Shown: piece after piece, positions 54,904 to 56,568 of the stretch
Position numbering within the stretch: the first letter of the stretch is position 1
Layout of the letters: each line of letters opens with the position of its first letter
DNA from: Colwellia sp.
Lineage (GTDB): Bacteria > Pseudomonadota > Gammaproteobacteria > Enterobacterales > Alteromonadaceae
Assembly: GCA_022969175.1 (NCBI GenBank)
Contig: JALJPB010000002.1
Location: 1 to 56,568, forward strand
Length of the DNA stretch: 56,568 bases
Reading direction: 5' to 3'
Notes under the pieces: model-generated
What the model saw: only the letters and a program-made list of their open reading frames with translations
Databases searched by the model: none
Told to the model about the DNA's origin: nothing
Translations under genes and position numbers: made by a program

Positions 54904-55614
54904 CTAATAATAACTTTGTTCAAACCGATGGCAGTACTTAACTAGATTATCATACTGCTTTGCTTGGCTGTTAAATTGATTATCAAAATCTACACAGATA
55001 AATTCGCATAAATGTGAATAGATAACGGCATCTAACCGACAAGCTTGTGAGCCGAAAATATAATCTTGATCTGCCAGTAGTACTGATAAGGCAGAAAAAC
55101 TTTTATTGGCTATGGCTAAAATCTCTTCTGCTGAATGACGCCCTATGCCTTGGCCATAAAGGTTTTTTATCACGCTTTTACGAATTAACTTAGGCACAAA
55201 AGTTTTTAACGGGAAAGGCATTTCACCAAAAAATGTTTGATTAATCAACGGCCATGTATTATCTAATGCCCAACGAGAGTAAACTAAACACCAGTACAGA
55301 CTTTCATCTAAGGATTTAGTGATCAGATGTGCTTGGGCTTTTTGCTTATCCGTTAAAAAATGATCTAAGTCAATTTGATAGGTTTCAGTTAAATAATCAA
55401 TGATATCTTCAGAGTCTGCAACAGTGACTAATTGATTGGTTTTATCATCAGTAATAAAAGGTAGTTTTCCTTTTGGCGATTTTTTTAAATTATTAAAGTC
55501 ACTTATACTTTTATATTCTAGTTTCGCCATGCGTAGAAAAGCATCAACTTTCACTACAAAAGGGCTCGCATCTTCAACCCCAATGCGCTTACCAAACCCA
55601 TACAACGTAATCAT
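54904..55614 (-). CDS. Glutathione S-transferase-family protein
   Basis: A 236-aa protein with AAGGA six bases before the ATG. The thioredoxin-like N-terminal domain (LYGFGKRIGVEDASPFVVKVDAFLRMAKLEY) has the KLPFITDD cis-Pro motif and ADSEDIIDYL, followed by an all-helical C-terminal domain with SQACRLDAVIYSHL. The sequence is closest in feel to the metaxin-like/Tom37-type GST branch. Substrate unknown. Confidence 0.83.
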   Translation of the reverse strand: MITLYGFGKRIGVEDASPFVVKVDAFLRMAKLEYKSISDFNNLKKSPKGKLPFITDDKTNQLVTVADSEDIIDYLTETYQIDLDHFLTDKQKAQAHLITKSLDESLYWCLVYSRWALDNTWPLINQTFFGEMPFPLKTFVPKLIRKSVIKNLYGQGIGRHSAEEILAIANKSFSALSVLLADQDYIFGSQACRLDAVIYSHLCEFICVDFDNQFNSQAKQYDNLVKYCHRFEQSYY

Positions 55615-55706
55615 TTATCGTCCTTAATACAACCTTAAGCCACTGAGGATTTAAACAGTACAATTAAAGTATTGTCCTGTAAAGCTATTTAACAATATAA
55701 CAGTAG

Positions 55707-56063
55707 CTAGCCATTAATTTGTGCTGCGACAACACTAATTTCAACCAATAAAACATCTCTTGCCATAGGCGCTGCGATACAAGCTCTTGCTGGGGCATAT
55801 CCCTCAGGTATCCACGCATCCCAAACCGTATTCATATCAGCAAAATAACTCATATCCTTTACATAAATAGTGGCTGATAATATATGTTTTCGATCGCTAC
55901 CCGCTTTTAATAGTAAGTCATCTACCTTCTCTAACATTGAGTTGGTTTGTTCAGTGATGCCTTTAGTTGCATCTTTACACACTTGGCCGCATAAATAAAC
56001 GGTGCCATTGTGTTTGACTATTCGACTCATACGAGGCTTAGTTTCTAACCTTTCAATTGTCAT
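55707..56063 (-). CDS. RidA-family (YjgF/YER057c/UK114) protein
   Basis: A 118-aa protein with family motifs [48 protein letters not shown] and VEISVVAA. The Arg that binds the carboxylate of 2-aminoacrylate in active RidA proteins appears to be present (PARAC). Such proteins deaminate reactive enamine/imine intermediates. It belongs to a divergent subgroup rather than canonical RidA. Confidence 0.9.
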   Translation of the reverse strand: MTIERLETKPRMSRIVKHNGTVYLCGQVCKDATKGITEQTNSMLEKVDDLLLKAGSDRKHILSATIYVKDMSYFADMNTVWDAWIPEGYAPARACIAAPMARDVLLVEISVVAAQING

Positions 56064-56096
56064 CTCGTTCTATTTTCCTGTTTATTTTAGATATAA

Positions 56097-56126
56097 AAAA
56101 ACCCTTGATTTGCATCAAGGGTTTTT
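56097..56126 (-). terminator. Terminator of the PEP-CTERM gene
   Basis: A 13-bp perfect stem, AAAAACCCTTGAT / ATCAAGGGTTTTT, with a TTGC loop and T-runs on both strands. It lies just after the stop codon (56151) of the PEP-CTERM protein gene. Confidence 0.92.
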
Positions 56127-56150
56127 AGTATAACAATTTAACTTATCAAA

Positions 56151-56568
56151 TTAGCTATTTTTGCGTCTTGCAGCAAAACCAGCAAGTGCTAAACCGAATA
56201 ATGCAATTGATGTAGGCTCAGGAATTGGAGCTGGAGTTGTATCAACACCACTACCACCAATTCCTTCTAAATCTTCACCAGAAATATCAAAGGCAAAAGC
56301 TGAAGTACGTTGGCTATCCGATACATCCATAAAGTCTTCTGCGATTGCATCTGTCCATATACCTGAAAATATATCACCAGATACATATTCACTATCATAT
56401 TGATTAATAATAGCAGTATAAAAACCTATATTTAAGGTTATTGATATATATGCATCCCAAGCTTTACCAGATAATACTGAAACAGGTCGATCTGCATCAT
56501 CATTCATTGCTTTTTCAGTTCCGCCAGAATCAAATAAAAATAATTGGCTATCAAACCCACCATCAACT
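56151..56568 (-). CDS. PEP-CTERM sorting-signal protein, C-terminal fragment (cut by window edge)
   Basis: The frame is open from the window edge, so the real protein is longer than the internal ATG at 56507 suggests; upstream codons read VDGGFDSQLFLFDSGGTEKA, typical of a DVUA0089/PPC-like secreted protein. The C-terminus is a textbook PEP-CTERM signal: PIPEPTSIALFGLALAGFAARRKNS comprises the PEP motif, a hydrophobic helix and a basic tail. The exosortase system cleaves such signals; exported proteins carrying it are usually linked to biofilm or exopolysaccharide. No exosortase gene is in the window. Confidence 0.9.
   Translation of the reverse strand, partial: VDGGFDSQLFLFDSGGTEKAMNDDADRPVSVLSGKAWDAYISITLNIGFYTAIINQYDSEYVSGDIFSGIWTDAIAEDFMDVSDSQRTSAFAFDISGEDLEGIGGSGVDTTPAPIPEPTSIALFGLALAGFAARRKNS

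Overview
The window is AT-rich, gene-dense chromosomal DNA from what is most likely a marine gammaproteobacterium of the Alteromonadales, probably Colwelliaceae (Colwellia/Thalassotalea-like). That is an inference from low GC, gene content (AmpG next to a YajG-type lipoprotein, an RlmG methyltransferase, a PEP-CTERM protein, a fused alpha-keto acid dehydrogenase E1) and intergenic palindromic repeats. No rRNA, tRNA, CRISPR array, prophage or intact transposase was seen.

Layout. 1-9.6 kb: secreted or surface proteins (a cut-off exported protein, an Ig-like multidomain protein, a small exported protein, a fibronectin-like repeat protein, an M9 collagenase-like lipoprotein). 9.7-14.0 kb: an ABC-2 exporter (ATPase and permease split by a ~316 bp MITE-like element) divergent from a NarL-type two-component system. 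14.1-22.1 kb: a minus-strand operon of membrane fusion protein, RND pump, OmpR-type regulator, histidine kinase, DJ-1/PfpI protein and metallo-beta-lactamase-fold protein, with a promoter that carries an 11-bp-period direct repeat. 22.4-31.0 kb: a fused 2-oxo acid dehydrogenase E1, its E2, and phenylacetate-degradation genes paaZ, paaY (opposite strand), paaG and paaJ; the ring epoxidase and CoA ligase are not in the window. 31.2-37.9 kb: a serine hydrolase, then a TetR regulator with three identical palindromic operators, followed by an RND-superfamily exporter, a LolA-like periplasmic protein and an outer-membrane barrel-like protein. 37.9-41.8 kb: a three-gene redox cassette (NTF2-like protein, PPOX-FNR-ferredoxin fusion, AhpD-like protein) divergent from a LysR regulator. 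41.8-48 kb: a TolB-like/TPR membrane protein, a MarR regulator, a hairpin-rich tandem repeat and an M1 aminopeptidase. 48.3-52.9 kb: rlmG, a YajG-like lipoprotein, a cyclophilin, a small hypothetical, ampG and an overlapping 56-aa membrane protein missed by size-limited gene calling. 52.9-56.6 kb: RecQ-family helicase, GST, RidA and a cut-off PEP-CTERM protein.

The three most coherent systems are the self-regulated RND/two-component operon, the TetR-controlled RND-LolA-barrel envelope module, and the E1-E2-paaZ/paaYGJ cluster, which suggests direct oxidative decarboxylation of an aryl-pyruvate to an aryl-acetyl-CoA. Two unusual details deserve attention: the ABC permease has no canonical start codon next to its strong ribosome binding site, and two unrelated neighbouring secreted proteins share a C-terminal tail.
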